From an uncultured Amaricoccus sp. (GTDB lineage: Bacteria; Pseudomonadota; Alphaproteobacteria; Rhodobacterales; Rhodobacteraceae): DNA of 15,772 nt. Below are positions 6,411-14,811 of the stretch, piece after piece. Position numbers and translations under genes: made by a program. The stretch is from the NCBI RefSeq assembly GCF_937891315.1, contig NZ_CALAGI010000112.1, positions 1 to 15,772 of the forward strand. The letters are read 5' to 3'. Below the pieces are notes generated by a model that ran no database searches, was not told where the DNA came from, and saw only the letters and a list, made by a program, of their open reading frames with translations. Position 1 is the first letter of the stretch. Every line of letters begins with the position of its first letter.

Positions 6411-7288
6411 CGTCCTGCCCCCGCGAGCTTTGGCGCCGCCGCGATGTTTTCCGTCATGTAGGCTTCCGCGCGTTCAAGCGCCGCGATGTCGAGCCCGGTC
6501 TCCCAGCCGCCCGCGGCCAGCATCCGCGCCAGCGGCAGCGTCGAGACGTTGCCCTTCGCCCCCGGGGCGTAGGGGCAGCCGCCGAGTCCGCCGACCGCGC
6601 TGTCGAAGGTGCGGAGCCCGAAGCCGAGCGCCACCGCGACGTTGTCGAGGGCGCGGCCGTTCGTGTCGTGGAAATGGCCGGCGAGGCGGCGGGCGTCGAT
6701 GGTGCCGGTCAGCCGGTCGAGCAGACGCTCCACCGTCTCCGGCGTGCCGCGGCCGACGGTGTCGCCGAGCGATACCTCGTAGCAGCCCGCGTTGATCAGC
6801 CGCTGGCTTACCGATGCGACCGCCTCGGGCGCGACGGGGCCGTCATAGGGGCATTCGATCACGCAGGAGACATAGCCGCGGAGCGGCAGGCCGGCGGACC
6901 GCGCCGCCTGGGCGACAGGCGCGAACATCTCGAAGCTCTCGTCGATCGAGCAGTTGATGTTCCTGGCGCTGAACCCCTCGGAGGCGGAGGCGAAGATCGC
7001 CACCTCGTCGGCGCCCGCCGCCACCGCGGCTTCGAAGCCGCGCATGTTCGGGCTGAGCACGGCGTAGCGGATCCCCGGCTTGCGCCGGATCCCCGCCATC
7101 ACCTCCGCCGCGTCGCCCATCCGCGGCACCCACTTCGGCGAGACGAAGCTCGTCGCCTCGATCCGGGTGAGGCCGGTCTCGGAGAGGAGATCGATGAGCG
7201 CGATCTTGTTCGCGGTCGGGACGAAGCCCGGCTCGTTCTGCAGCCCGTCGCGCGGGCCGACTTCGTAGACGGTCACATGCTCAGACAA
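6407..7288 (-). CDS. liuE: Hydroxymethylglutaryl-CoA lyase
   Basis: A 293-residue TIM-barrel enzyme that cleaves HMG-CoA to acetyl-CoA and acetoacetate, the last step of leucine breakdown. The signature VGPRDGLQNE places the catalytic Arg13 and Asp14. GHFHDTNG gives metal-binding His205 and His207. The active-site loop GGLGGCPYAPGAKGNVST holds Cys238. Length and motifs are normal for the family (also called mvaB). The likely start is TTG at 7286-7288, inside the end of the carboxylase alpha gene. GGGGAGGAG lies a few bases upstream, and there is no in-frame ATG nearby. A GTG at codon 5 is the alternative. The 8-base overlap upstream and ATGA overlap downstream point to tight translational coupling. 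Confidence 0.95.
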   Translation of the reverse strand: MSEHVTVYEVGPRDGLQNEPGFVPTANKIALIDLLSETGLTRIEATSFVSPKWVPRMGDAAEVMAGIRRKPGIRYAVLSPNMRGFEAAVAAGADEVAIFASASEGFSARNINCSIDESFEMFAPVAQAARSAGLPLRGYVSCVIECPYDGPVAPEAVASVSQRLINAGCYEVSLGDTVGRGTPETVERLLDRLTGTIDARRLAGHFHDTNGRALDNVAVALGFGLRTFDSAVGGLGGCPYAPGAKGNVSTLPLARMLAAGGWETGLDIAALERAEAYMTENIAAAPKLAGAGR

Positions 7289-9278
7289 GGTTCTCCTCCC
7301 CGGCCCCGGGCGCGGCCTCCTCGGCGTTCGGCGCGAACTCGACGAGGAGCGTGCCGTCGCTCACGTTGTCGCCCACGTCGCAGTGGACCGCCACGACGAC
7401 GCCGTCCATCGCGGCGCGCAAGGAATGTTCCATCTTCATCGCCTCGAGGACCACGAGGATGTCGCCGCGGGCGACGGCGCCGCCGGCGCTCACCGGCACC
7501 GACCGGACGAGGCCGGTCATCGGCGCGGTGATCTGGTTCTCGGCGGCGGCGCCCGAACGCTCGACGGCGAGCGGGTCGATGGTGGCGAAGTCGGTGATCC
7601 GGCCGCCCAGAAGCACCGAGACCGTATCGCCGAAGCGCGCCACCCGGGCGAGCAGGTTGCGGCCGCCCTGGCGCGCGCGCATGCCGTCCGGGCGGACGGA
7701 GACCGCCTCGAAGGCCGTCGAGCGCCCGCCATGCTCGAGCGCCATGTGCTCGGGCCCGAGCAGCCGCAGGTCCCGCGTGACGCGTTCGCCGTTCGAGATG
7801 AGCTCGATCCGCCGGCTCGCCGAGCCCCAGAGCCGGAAGCCGAAATGGGGACGGCTCGGGTCGAGATCGAGGGCGGCGAGCGCCGCGAAAAGGATGGCCG
7901 CCTCGTCCGGCGGACCGACCTGGGTGAGCGCCTCCCGCTTGCGGCCGATGAGGCCCGTGTCCATGCGTCCGGCGGCGAAGTCGGGATCGAGGCAGAGCGC
8001 CCGCAGGAAGCCGAGGTTGGTCGCGGTGCCGGAGATATGGGTGCGGCCGAGCGCCTGGCGCAGGCGGAACAGCGCCTCGGCCCGGAGCGGCGCGTGCGCC
8101 GTGATCTTGGCGATCATCGGATCGTAATGCGCGCTGATCCGGTCGCCGCGCCCGACGCCAGTGTCGATGCGCACGTCCTCCGGGAAGACGACATGCGACA
8201 GCGGACCGGGCGCGGGCAGGAAGTTCTTCGCCGGATCCTCGGCGTAGATCCGGGCCTCGAAGGCGTGGCCGTTGAGCGGGATCCGCGCCTGCGCGAGCGG
8301 CAGGGGCTCGCCGGAGGCGACCCGAAGCTGCCATTCGACGAGGTCGAGGCCGGTGATCGCCTCGGTCACCGGGTGCTCGACCTGAAGCCGGGTGTTCATC
8401 TCCATGAACCAGAACCCGTCCGGGCGGAGCGGTCCCGAGCCGTCGACGATGAACTCGATCGTGCCGGCATTGTGGTAGTCGACCGCGCGCGCGGCGCGAA
8501 CCGCCGCGTCGGTCATGGCGGCGCGGACCTCGGGGGGCATTCCCGGGGCGGGCGCCTCCTCGATCACCTTCTGGTGGCGGCGCTGCGGCGAGCAGTCGCG
8601 TTCGTAGAGATGGACGACGTTGCCCTGTTGGTCGCCGAAGACCTGCACCTCGATGTGGCGCGGCGTGGTGACGTATCGCTCGATGAGGACCGCGCCGTCC
8701 CCGAAGCTCGACTTGCCCTCGCGCTGGGCGCCTTCGAGCGCGGCGGCGAAGTCGGCCGGGTTCTCGACGAGGCGCATCCCCTTGCCGCCGCCGCCGGCGC
8801 GCGCCTTGATCAGGACCGGATAGCCGATCCTGTCGGCTTCGGCGGCGAGGAAGGCGAGGTCCTGGCGCGCGCCGTGATAGCCGGGCACGATGGGGACCCC
8901 GGCCTCTGCCATCAGCGCCTTCGCGGCGTCCTTGAGGCCCATGGCCCGGATCGAGGCGGCGGAAGGGCCGATGAAGACGAGGCCGGCGGCCTCGACGGCC
9001 TCGACGAACTCCGGGTTCTCGGACAGGAAGCCGTAGCCCGGGTGGATCGCCTCGGCGCCGGTGGCGAGCGCCGCTTCGATGATCCGGTCGCCCTTCAGAT
9101 AGCTCTCGGAAGCAGGCGCCGGGCCGATGTGGATCGCCTCGTCGGCGAGCGCGCGGTGGCGGGCCTCGGCGTCGGCGTCGGAATAGACGGCGACGGTCGC
9201 GACGCCCATCCGGCGGGCGGTCTCGATGACGCGACAGGCGATCTCGCCGCGGTTGGCGATGAGTATCTTCGCAAACAT
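7281..9278 (-). CDS. liuD: Methylcrotonyl-CoA carboxylase alpha subunit (biotin carboxylase + biotin carrier)
   Basis: A 665-residue biotin-containing subunit. It carboxylates its own biotin with ATP and bicarbonate; the beta subunit then transfers CO2 to 3-methylcrotonyl-CoA. The biotin carboxylase domain (about 1-446) starts ILIANRGEIACRV, has the ATP-grasp loop ARAGGGGKGMR (about 159-169), ERDCSPQRRHQKVIEEAPAP (about 225-244) and EMNTRLQVEHPVTE (about 293-306). A variable linker domain follows. The C-terminal carrier domain holds EAMKM with biotinylated Lys615. The ATG at 9276-9278 has GGAGG upstream, and the gene begins 12 bases after the beta subunit stop. Propionyl- and geranyl-CoA carboxylase subunits look similar; the neighbours decide for methylcrotonyl. 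Confidence 0.95.
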   Translation of the reverse strand: MFAKILIANRGEIACRVIETARRMGVATVAVYSDADAEARHRALADEAIHIGPAPASESYLKGDRIIEAALATGAEAIHPGYGFLSENPEFVEAVEAAGLVFIGPSAASIRAMGLKDAAKALMAEAGVPIVPGYHGARQDLAFLAAEADRIGYPVLIKARAGGGGKGMRLVENPADFAAALEGAQREGKSSFGDGAVLIERYVTTPRHIEVQVFGDQQGNVVHLYERDCSPQRRHQKVIEEAPAPGMPPEVRAAMTDAAVRAARAVDYHNAGTIEFIVDGSGPLRPDGFWFMEMNTRLQVEHPVTEAITGLDLVEWQLRVASGEPLPLAQARIPLNGHAFEARIYAEDPAKNFLPAPGPLSHVVFPEDVRIDTGVGRGDRISAHYDPMIAKITAHAPLRAEALFRLRQALGRTHISGTATNLGFLRALCLDPDFAAGRMDTGLIGRKREALTQVGPPDEAAILFAALAALDLDPSRPHFGFRLWGSASRRIELISNGERVTRDLRLLGPEHMALEHGGRSTAFEAVSVRPDGMRARQGGRNLLARVARFGDTVSVLLGGRITDFATIDPLAVERSGAAAENQITAPMTGLVRSVPVSAGGAVARGDILVVLEAMKMEHSLRAAMDGVVVAVHCDVGDNVSDGTLLVEFAPNAEEAAPGAGEENLV

Positions 9279-9290
9279 CCCCGCGCCTCC

Positions 9291-10898
9291 CTACATCCGG
9301 AACACGCCGAAACGCGTTTCCTCGATCCGCGCGTTCAAGGCCGCGCGGAGCGACAGCGCCACGACATCGCGTGTGGTGCGCGGGTCGATGATTCCGTCGT
9401 CCCAGAGCCGGGACGAGGCATAGAGCGGATGCGACTGCTCCTCGAACTGGTCGAGGACCGGCTGCTTGAAGCGCGCCTCCTCCTCGCTGCTCCAACCGCC
9501 GCCGCGAACCTCTATCGCCGCCCGCCGCACCGTGGCGAGGACCCCGGCGGCCTGCTCGCCGCCCATCACCGAGATGCGGGCGTTGGGCCACATCCAGAGG
9601 AAGCGCGGGCCGAAGGCGCGGCCGCACATCCCGTAGTTGCCGGCGCCGAACGAGCCGCCGACGATCACCGTCACCTTCGGCACCGCCGCCGTCGAGACCG
9701 CGTTGACGAGCTTGGCCCCGTCGCGGGCGATGCCGCCGGCCTCGTACTTCGAGCCGACCATGAAGCCGGTGATGTTCTGCAGGAACAGGAGCGGGATCCG
9801 CCGCTGGCAGCAGAGCCCGATGAAATGCGCCCCTTTCTGCGCGCTTTCGGAGAACAGCACGCCGTTGTTGGCGACAATCCCGACCGGCACTCCGTCGATA
9901 TGCGCGAAGCCGCAGACCAGCGTCGTCCCGAACCGCTCCTTGAACTCCTCGAAGTCCGAGCCATCGACGATCCGCCCGATCACCTCGCGGATGTCGAAGG
10001 GCGTCTTGGCGTCGGCCGGGACCACCCCGAGGATCTCCTGCGGATCCATTGCCGGGGGCTGCGCCGACCGCAGCGGGATCGCTGGGGCGGGGGCGGGCCC
10101 GAGGTTCTTCACCGCCTGCCGCGCCAGCGCCAGCGCGTGGGCGTCGTTCTCGGCGAGATAGTCCGCGACCCCCGACAAGCGCGTGTGCGTGTCGCCGCCG
10201 CCCAGCGTCTCGGCATCCACCACCTCGCCGGTGGCGGCCTTGACCAGCGGCGGGCCGGCGAGAAAGATCGTGCCCTGTTCCTTGACGATGATCGTCTGGT
10301 CGCTCATCGCCGGCACGTAGGCGCCGCCCGCGGTGCAGGAGCCCATGACGACGGCGATCTGGGCGATGCCCTTCGCGCTCATCCGCGCCTGATTGTAGAA
10401 GATCCGGCCGAAATGGTCGCGGTCGGGAAAGACCTCGTCCTGGTTCGGCAGGTTCGCCCCGCCGCTGTCGACGAGATAGATGCAGGGCAGGCGGTTCTCC
10501 TCCGCCACCTCCTGCGCCCGCAGGTGCTTCTTGACCGTCAGCGGATAGTACGTCCCGCCCTTCACCGTCGCGTCGTTGCACAGGATCACGCAGTCGCGCC
10601 CCGAGACGCGGCCGATGCCGGCGATCACCCCCGCCGCCGGGATCGGGTCGTCGTAGACGCCGTCCGCCGCGAAGAGGCCGATCTCGAGGAACGGGCTGCC
10701 CGGGTCGAGCAGCCGCGTCACCCGCTCGCGCGGCAGCAGCTTGCCGCGGGAGACGTGCCGCGCCCGGGACTTCTCGTCGCCGCCCCGCATGGTGCGCTCG
10801 GCCCGCGCCGCGAAGTCGGCGACGAGCCCCGCCATCCGCGCCGCGTTGGCGGCGAACTCGGCCCCGCCCGGCGCCAGCTTGCTGGTGAGCCGGCTCAT
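9291..10898 (-). CDS. liuB: Methylcrotonyl-CoA carboxylase beta subunit (carboxyltransferase)
   Basis: A 535-residue carboxyltransferase of the crotonase-like superfamily that moves CO2 from carboxybiotin to 3-methylcrotonyl-CoA. KGGTYYPLTVKKHLRAQEVA near residue 115, GSCTAGGAYVPAMSD (about 185-199) and GGSFGAGNYGMCGRAFGPRF (about 414 on) are hallmark segments of MCC beta; the last two are the oxyanion/acyl-binding glycine turns of the N and C lobes. The start at 10896-10898 (MSRLTSKLAP) overlaps the dehydrogenase stop as ATGA and gives the normal family length. A longer open frame reaching 11579 is antisense-like noise within the dehydrogenase gene and is rejected. It pairs with the alpha subunit directly downstream. 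Confidence 0.96.
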   Translation of the reverse strand: MSRLTSKLAPGGAEFAANAARMAGLVADFAARAERTMRGGDEKSRARHVSRGKLLPRERVTRLLDPGSPFLEIGLFAADGVYDDPIPAAGVIAGIGRVSGRDCVILCNDATVKGGTYYPLTVKKHLRAQEVAEENRLPCIYLVDSGGANLPNQDEVFPDRDHFGRIFYNQARMSAKGIAQIAVVMGSCTAGGAYVPAMSDQTIIVKEQGTIFLAGPPLVKAATGEVVDAETLGGGDTHTRLSGVADYLAENDAHALALARQAVKNLGPAPAPAIPLRSAQPPAMDPQEILGVVPADAKTPFDIREVIGRIVDGSDFEEFKERFGTTLVCGFAHIDGVPVGIVANNGVLFSESAQKGAHFIGLCCQRRIPLLFLQNITGFMVGSKYEAGGIARDGAKLVNAVSTAAVPKVTVIVGGSFGAGNYGMCGRAFGPRFLWMWPNARISVMGGEQAAGVLATVRRAAIEVRGGGWSSEEEARFKQPVLDQFEEQSHPLYASSRLWDDGIIDPRTTRDVVALSLRAALNARIEETRFGVFRM

Positions 10899-12058
10899 TT
10901 CGTCTGCTCGAAGATCTCGCGGCCGATCAGCATCCGCCGGATTTCCGAGGTCCCCGCGCCGATCTCGTAGAGTTTCGCATCGCGCAGCAGCCGGCCCGCG
11001 GCGAACTCGTTGATGTAGCCGTTGCCGCCAAGGCACTGGATCGCGTCGAGCGCCACCTGCGTCGCCTTTTCGGCGGCGTAGAGGATGCAGCCGGCGCTGT
11101 CCTGCCGCGTGATCTCGCCGCGGTCGCCGGCGGCGGCCACCGCGTAGACATAGGCGCGGCAGGCGTTCGTCGTCGTGTACATGTCGGCGAGCTTCGCCTG
11201 CATCAACTGGAAGGTGCCGATCGGCTTGCCGAACTGTTCGCGCTGGTGGACGTAGGGCACGACGAGATCGAGGGCGGCCGCCATGATGCCGATCGGCCCG
11301 GCCGCCAACACCGTCCGCTCGTAGTCGAGCCCCGACATCAGCACCTTGACGCCCTTGCCCTCCTCCCCCAGCACGTTTCCGAAGGGGACGAGACAGTCCT
11401 GGAACACAAGCTCGCAGGTGTTCGAGCCGCGCATCCCGAGCTTGTCGAGCTTCTGCGCGGTCGAGAATCCCGGCATGTCGCGTTCGATCAGGAACGCGGT
11501 GATCCCTCTTGTCCCGGCCTCGGGATCGGTCTTGGCGTAGACGATCAGCGTGCTCGCGTCGGGACCGTTGGTGATCCACATCTTGTTGCCGTTCAGGAGG
11601 AAGCCGTCATTCCGCCTGCGCGCGCGGAGCTTCATCCCGACGACATCGGATCCCGCGCCAGGCTCGGACATGGCGAGCGCGCCGACATGCTCGCCGGAGA
11701 TGAGCTTCGGCAGGTACTTCGCCTTCTGCTCGGCGTTGCCCCAGCGGCGCAGCTGGTTGACGCAGAGGTTGGAATGCGCCCCGTAGGAGAGCCCGACCGA
11801 CGCCGATGCGCGGCTGATCTCCTCGATCGCGACGCAATGGGCGAGATAGCCCATGCCGGCGCCGCCATCCTCCTCCGGGACGGTGATCCCGAGCAGCCCG
11901 AGCGCCCCGAACTTCTGCCAGAGATCGGTGGGGAACGCGTTGTCGGCGTCGATCCGCGCGGCTCTCGGCGCGATCTCCTCGGCCGCGAAGCGGCGCACCA
12001 TGTCGCGCAGCGCCTCGATCTCCTCGCTGAGCCCGAAGCTCATCACGGCGTCGAACAT
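10895..12058 (-). CDS. liuA: Isovaleryl-CoA dehydrogenase
   Basis: A 387-residue FAD enzyme that oxidises isovaleryl-CoA to 3-methylcrotonyl-CoA and passes electrons to ETF. It shows the acyl-CoA dehydrogenase order: helical N domain, the FAD/substrate segment ALAMSEPGAGSDVVGM (127-142) with WITNG (161-165), and the C-terminal helical domain ending CLGGNGYINEFAAGRLLRDA and EIGAGTSEIRR. Glu247 in SGLDYERTVLAAGP matches the catalytic base position typical of isovaleryl-CoA dehydrogenases (Glu254 in the human enzyme), not the Glu376 position of medium/short-chain enzymes. GGGAGGAAG precedes the ATG. It is the first gene of the operon, divergent from the AraC-family regulator. Confidence 0.95.
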   Translation of the reverse strand: MFDAVMSFGLSEEIEALRDMVRRFAAEEIAPRAARIDADNAFPTDLWQKFGALGLLGITVPEEDGGAGMGYLAHCVAIEEISRASASVGLSYGAHSNLCVNQLRRWGNAEQKAKYLPKLISGEHVGALAMSEPGAGSDVVGMKLRARRRNDGFLLNGNKMWITNGPDASTLIVYAKTDPEAGTRGITAFLIERDMPGFSTAQKLDKLGMRGSNTCELVFQDCLVPFGNVLGEEGKGVKVLMSGLDYERTVLAAGPIGIMAAALDLVVPYVHQREQFGKPIGTFQLMQAKLADMYTTTNACRAYVYAVAAAGDRGEITRQDSAGCILYAAEKATQVALDAIQCLGGNGYINEFAAGRLLRDAKLYEIGAGTSEIRRMLIGREIFEQTK

Positions 12059-12421
12059 TGCTTCCTCCCGGTTGCGCCGGGCCCGCGTCCCGCGCGCCCG
12101 GCGTGGATATCCTGAATTTCACTGGAGAGAGGCGGGCCCCGGCTGGCGGACACCCGTCAGCCTCGGTCTTTCGCCGCGCCGAGAGCGCCGCGGCAGCCGG
12201 CGGTGCGCGCCAGCCCCGTCACGAAGGCGGTGGCGATGCCGGGGTGACGCAGCTTCCGCGCCGCCGTCGCGGACAATCAGAAATCTCTGATCCGACACGG
12301 CATTTCCTCCATTTTTTTATGCTTTGGTTCCTTCGGGTCCAAACGGGTTGGTGGATACTGCCGCGGCGTCGATTGCATTCGCTGCCAATTCCTGTGCAGA
12401 ATGCGCCATTCGGAGGTGCAT
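12059..12421. promoter_or_regulatory. Divergent control region between the leu operon and araC-family gene (363 bp)
   Basis: No gene was recognised. It must carry the leftward promoter of the leucine operon and the rightward promoter of the regulator. The stretch 12275-12325 is AT-richer than its surroundings and includes the dyad listed separately and a T7 run at 12312-12318. No confident -35/-10 pair could be picked by eye. The liuA SD (GGGAGGAAG on the minus strand) lies at the left edge and the regulator SD GGAGGT at 12412-12417. Confidence 0.55.
12276..12291. promoter_or_regulatory. Dyad ATCAGA-AATC-TCTGAT, candidate operator
   Basis: Perfect 6-bp arms with a 4-base centre lie about 130 bases before the regulator start and 220 before liuA. 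It is the clearest symmetric element in the divergent region. Binding by the AraC-type protein is inference; many AraC proteins use direct rather than inverted repeats. Confidence 0.35.
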
Positions 12422-13504
12422 ATGCGGAAGGCTGCTTCGCGTCTCCCCCAGACCCCCGTCGCATTCGTCCTGGCGATCGTGCAAGCCTATGAGCGCCGGG
12501 GCATGGATCCGGGCGCGGCGCTGCGGAAGGCGGGCCTCGCGCCGGAGGGGGTGCTCGATCCGGGGGAACGGGTCGCGATCGCACCATTCGAGGCCTTCAC
12601 CGCCGATGCGATGAGCGAGCTCGACGACGAGGCGCTCGGCTGGTTCTCGCGGCGCCTGCCCTGGGGCAGCTACGGCATGCTGCTCCGCGCCTCGCTCACC
12701 GCGCCCGGTCTGGAGCTCGCCGTTCGGCGATGGTGCCGGCATCATGGACTGCTGACCGAGGATGTCCGGATCGAGCTCCGGCTTGAGGAAGAGGTCGGCG
12801 TGATCCGGATCAGGGAGTTCGTGGATCTCGGTGTCCTGCGCGAGTTCTGCCTCGTCAGCCTCTTGCGCAACGTCCACGGAATCGCCTGCTGGCTCGCCGA
12901 CTCTCGTATTGCGCCGATTGTCGCTCGGTTCCCCTTCCCGGCGCCGGCGCATGCCGAAGCCTACGGCCGGATGTTCGGCGGCGAGATCGCATTCGACGCC
13001 CCCGAGACCGAATTGCGCTTCGACGCGTCCTATCTGCGGCTGCCGGTCGTCCGCGACGACGCCTCGCTGAGCGGGCTGCTGCGGAACCCGATACCGTTGA
13101 TGGCGAGGCGATACCGTCAGGACAGACTGCTGTCGCAGAGGATCAACGGTTTCATAGTGGCCAGTACCGACCCTCTGGCCAACGCCGAGGAGGTCGCCGG
13201 GCATCTCGGCATTTCGCTGCGCAGCCTGCAGCGGCATCTGCGGGATGAGGGCACGTCGTTCCTTGACCTCCAGTCCGAGGCCCGTCGCCTCCGCGCGGAG
13301 GAACTGCTCCGCCGTGGCGATCTGCCGCTGAAGCGCGTCGCGCGCCTCGCCGGCTACAGCGATGAATCGAGCTTCGGGCGCGCGTTCCGCCGCTGGACCG
13401 GCCAGAGCCCGGGCGAGTTCCGGCGAAACGCCTCCGCGCGGGCCGATTCCCCGCCCCCCGGTGGGACGGGGGAGGCCGGTGGCGGAACCGCGGCGCTTCG
13501 GTGA
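12422..13504 (+). CDS. AraC-family transcriptional regulator with arabinose-binding-like (OruR type) sensor domain
   Basis: A 360-residue regulator. Residues about 20-205 form a ligand-sensing domain of the PF12625 kind seen in OruR/ArgR-like AraC proteins, with FVLAIVQAYERRGMDPGAAL at its start. The C-terminal DNA-binding domain has helix-turn-helix 1 in AEEVAGHLGISLRSLQRHLR (255-274) and helix-turn-helix 2 in KRVARLAGYSDESSFGRAFR (304-323), closing with WTGQSPGEFRR, the AraC signature. The ATG at 12422 is chosen for SD GGAGGT (12412-12417); an in-frame ATG at 12401 would add 7 residues without a good SD. A low-complexity Pro/Gly/Ala tail ends the protein. Divergent from the leucine operon, so probably its activator, responding to an acyl-CoA or free acid; that role is inference. 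Confidence 0.9.
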   Translation: MRKAASRLPQTPVAFVLAIVQAYERRGMDPGAALRKAGLAPEGVLDPGERVAIAPFEAFTADAMSELDDEALGWFSRRLPWGSYGMLLRASLTAPGLELAVRRWCRHHGLLTEDVRIELRLEEEVGVIRIREFVDLGVLREFCLVSLLRNVHGIACWLADSRIAPIVARFPFPAPAHAEAYGRMFGGEIAFDAPETELRFDASYLRLPVVRDDASLSGLLRNPIPLMARRYRQDRLLSQRINGFIVASTDPLANAEEVAGHLGISLRSLQRHLRDEGTSFLDLQSEARRLRAEELLRRGDLPLKRVARLAGYSDESSFGRAFRRWTGQSPGEFRRNASARADSPPPGGTGEAGGGTAALR

Positions 13505-13728
13505 CCGGCTGGAGCAATGTCCAACCGCGCCGAAACGTCCGCCATTCCATCAAACACTGATGGCTCTGCTTCGCGCGAACAGGCTTGATGTCACGGCCCG
13601 GCTCGGTTGCCGGCGGAGCGGGCGCGGAGAGCCCGCCCGAGCCTCGACCCGTCGGTCAGATCGTGGATTGCGCGCGCGAGGGGCGGCGGACAATAGTGGC
13701 GCGATCGGCGGCTTCTGGAAGGATGGGC
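13505..13728. other. Intergenic region with two inverted repeats (224 bp)
   Basis: This lies between the regulator and the adaptor gene. It contains CCATCA-AACAC-TGATGG (13547-13563), a perfect 6-bp hairpin 43 bases after the stop, and GCGGGC-GCGGAGA-GCCCGC (13618-13636). Either could be part of a terminator, though neither has a T-run. The promoter of the adaptor/ABC operon should lie between them and 13715; no clear consensus is seen. Confidence 0.4.
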
Positions 13729-14811
13729 ATGGCTACGAGCGTCAAGGGAAGGCGGGGCGTGATCCTCGCCGCCGTGGGGCTGCTGATCGTCGCCGTGGTC
13801 GGATATGTCGCGTTTCAGCGCCTGAGCGGCGCCGGCCTGCCGGCGGGATTCGCCAGCGGCAACGGCCGGATCGAGGCGGTGGACATCGACATCTCCGCCA
13901 AGGTCGCCGGCCGCATCGGTGACATCCTGGTCAACGAGGGCGACTTCGTGACGGCGGGGCAGGAGCTTGCCCGCATGGACACCGTCCAGCTCGAGGCACA
14001 GCTGCGCCAGGCGGAGGCCGAGCAGAGGCGGGCGAGGATCGGCGTCGACACCGCCGGCAGTCTGGTCAAGCAGCGCGAGGCCGAGGAGCGGGCCGCCGCC
14101 GCGGTGGTGGCACAGCGCCGCGCCACCAACGACGCGGCCCAGCGTCAGCTCGCGCGCTCCGAGCCGCTGGCGCGGGCCAAAACCATCTCGCAGTCGGTGC
14201 TCGACAACGACCGCGCCGCCGCCGAGGGCGCCGCGGCCGGGCTCGCCGCCGCCGAGGCCCAACTCGCCGCGGCCGAGGCGGCGATCAGCGCGGCGCAGGC
14301 CTCGGTGGTCGACGCCGGGGCGGCCGTCGACGCCGCGGGGGCGGCGATCGAGGCGATAGAGGCCAACATCGACGACTCGACCCTGCGCGCCCCGCGCGAC
14401 GGCCGGGTGCAATACCGTGTCGCCCAGCCGGGCGAAGTGGTGGCCGCCGGCGGACGGGTGCTCAACATGGTCGACCTCGGCGACGTCTACATGACCTTCT
14501 TCCTGCCGACGGCGCAGGCGGGTCGGGTGGCGATCGGCACCGAGGTGCGGCTCGTGCTCGACGCCGCGCCGCGCTGGGTGGTCCCCGCGACGGTGCGCTT
14601 CGTCGCCGACGTGGCGCAGTTCACGCCCAAGACCGTCGAGACCGAGGAGGAGCGGCAGAAGCTCATGTTCCGGGTGCGGGCGCAGGTGCCGAAGGAGTTG
14701 CTGCGGAAGTACATCCAGTACGTGAAGACCGGTCTGCCCGGCATGGCCTATGTCCGCCTCGATCCCGAGGCGGAATGGCCGGAGTTCCTGTCGCAGAACC
14801 TCGTGCAATGA
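13729..14811 (+). CDS. HlyD-family periplasmic adaptor (YhiI-like) of an RbbA-type ABC system
   Basis: A 360-residue membrane-anchored adaptor. After a short basic N-terminus (VKGRRG) one transmembrane helix spans about 10-29 and the rest is periplasmic. The first half of the lipoyl domain (GNGRIEAVDIDISAKVAGRI, then NEGDFVTAGQELARMD) precedes a long Ala/Gln/Glu-rich coiled-coil hairpin (about 85-215). The lipoyl half-motif returns as DSTLRAPRDGRVQYRVAQPG, followed by a beta-barrel domain (MTFFLPTAQAGRVAIGTEVR). The ATG at 13729 is chosen because GGAAGG lies 6 bases upstream; the ATG at 13723 overlaps that SD. The stop overlaps the ABC gene start as ATGA. The order adaptor then RbbA-like ATPase matches yhiI-rbbA-yhhJ of enterobacteria. 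The exported substrate is unknown. Confidence 0.9.
   Translation: MATSVKGRRGVILAAVGLLIVAVVGYVAFQRLSGAGLPAGFASGNGRIEAVDIDISAKVAGRIGDILVNEGDFVTAGQELARMDTVQLEAQLRQAEAEQRRARIGVDTAGSLVKQREAEERAAAAVVAQRRATNDAAQRQLARSEPLARAKTISQSVLDNDRAAAEGAAAGLAAAEAQLAAAEAAISAAQASVVDAGAAVDAAGAAIEAIEANIDDSTLRAPRDGRVQYRVAQPGEVVAAGGRVLNMVDLGDVYMTFFLPTAQAGRVAIGTEVRLVLDAAPRWVVPATVRFVADVAQFTPKTVETEEERQKLMFRVRAQVPKELLRKYIQYVKTGLPGMAYVRLDPEAEWPEFLSQNLVQ

Noticed and set aside
7273..10970. Very long open frames on both strands over the carboxylase genes (about 1,100-1,200 codons)
   Set aside because: They are shadow frames of liuD and liuB caused by high GC; the true frames carry full catalytic motifs and proper ribosome sites.
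12059..12300. A decayed gene in the liuA-araC gap
   Set aside because: Minus and plus frames were read through; short Ala/Gly/Arg-rich stretches appear, but nothing matches a known family and stops interrupt all frames.
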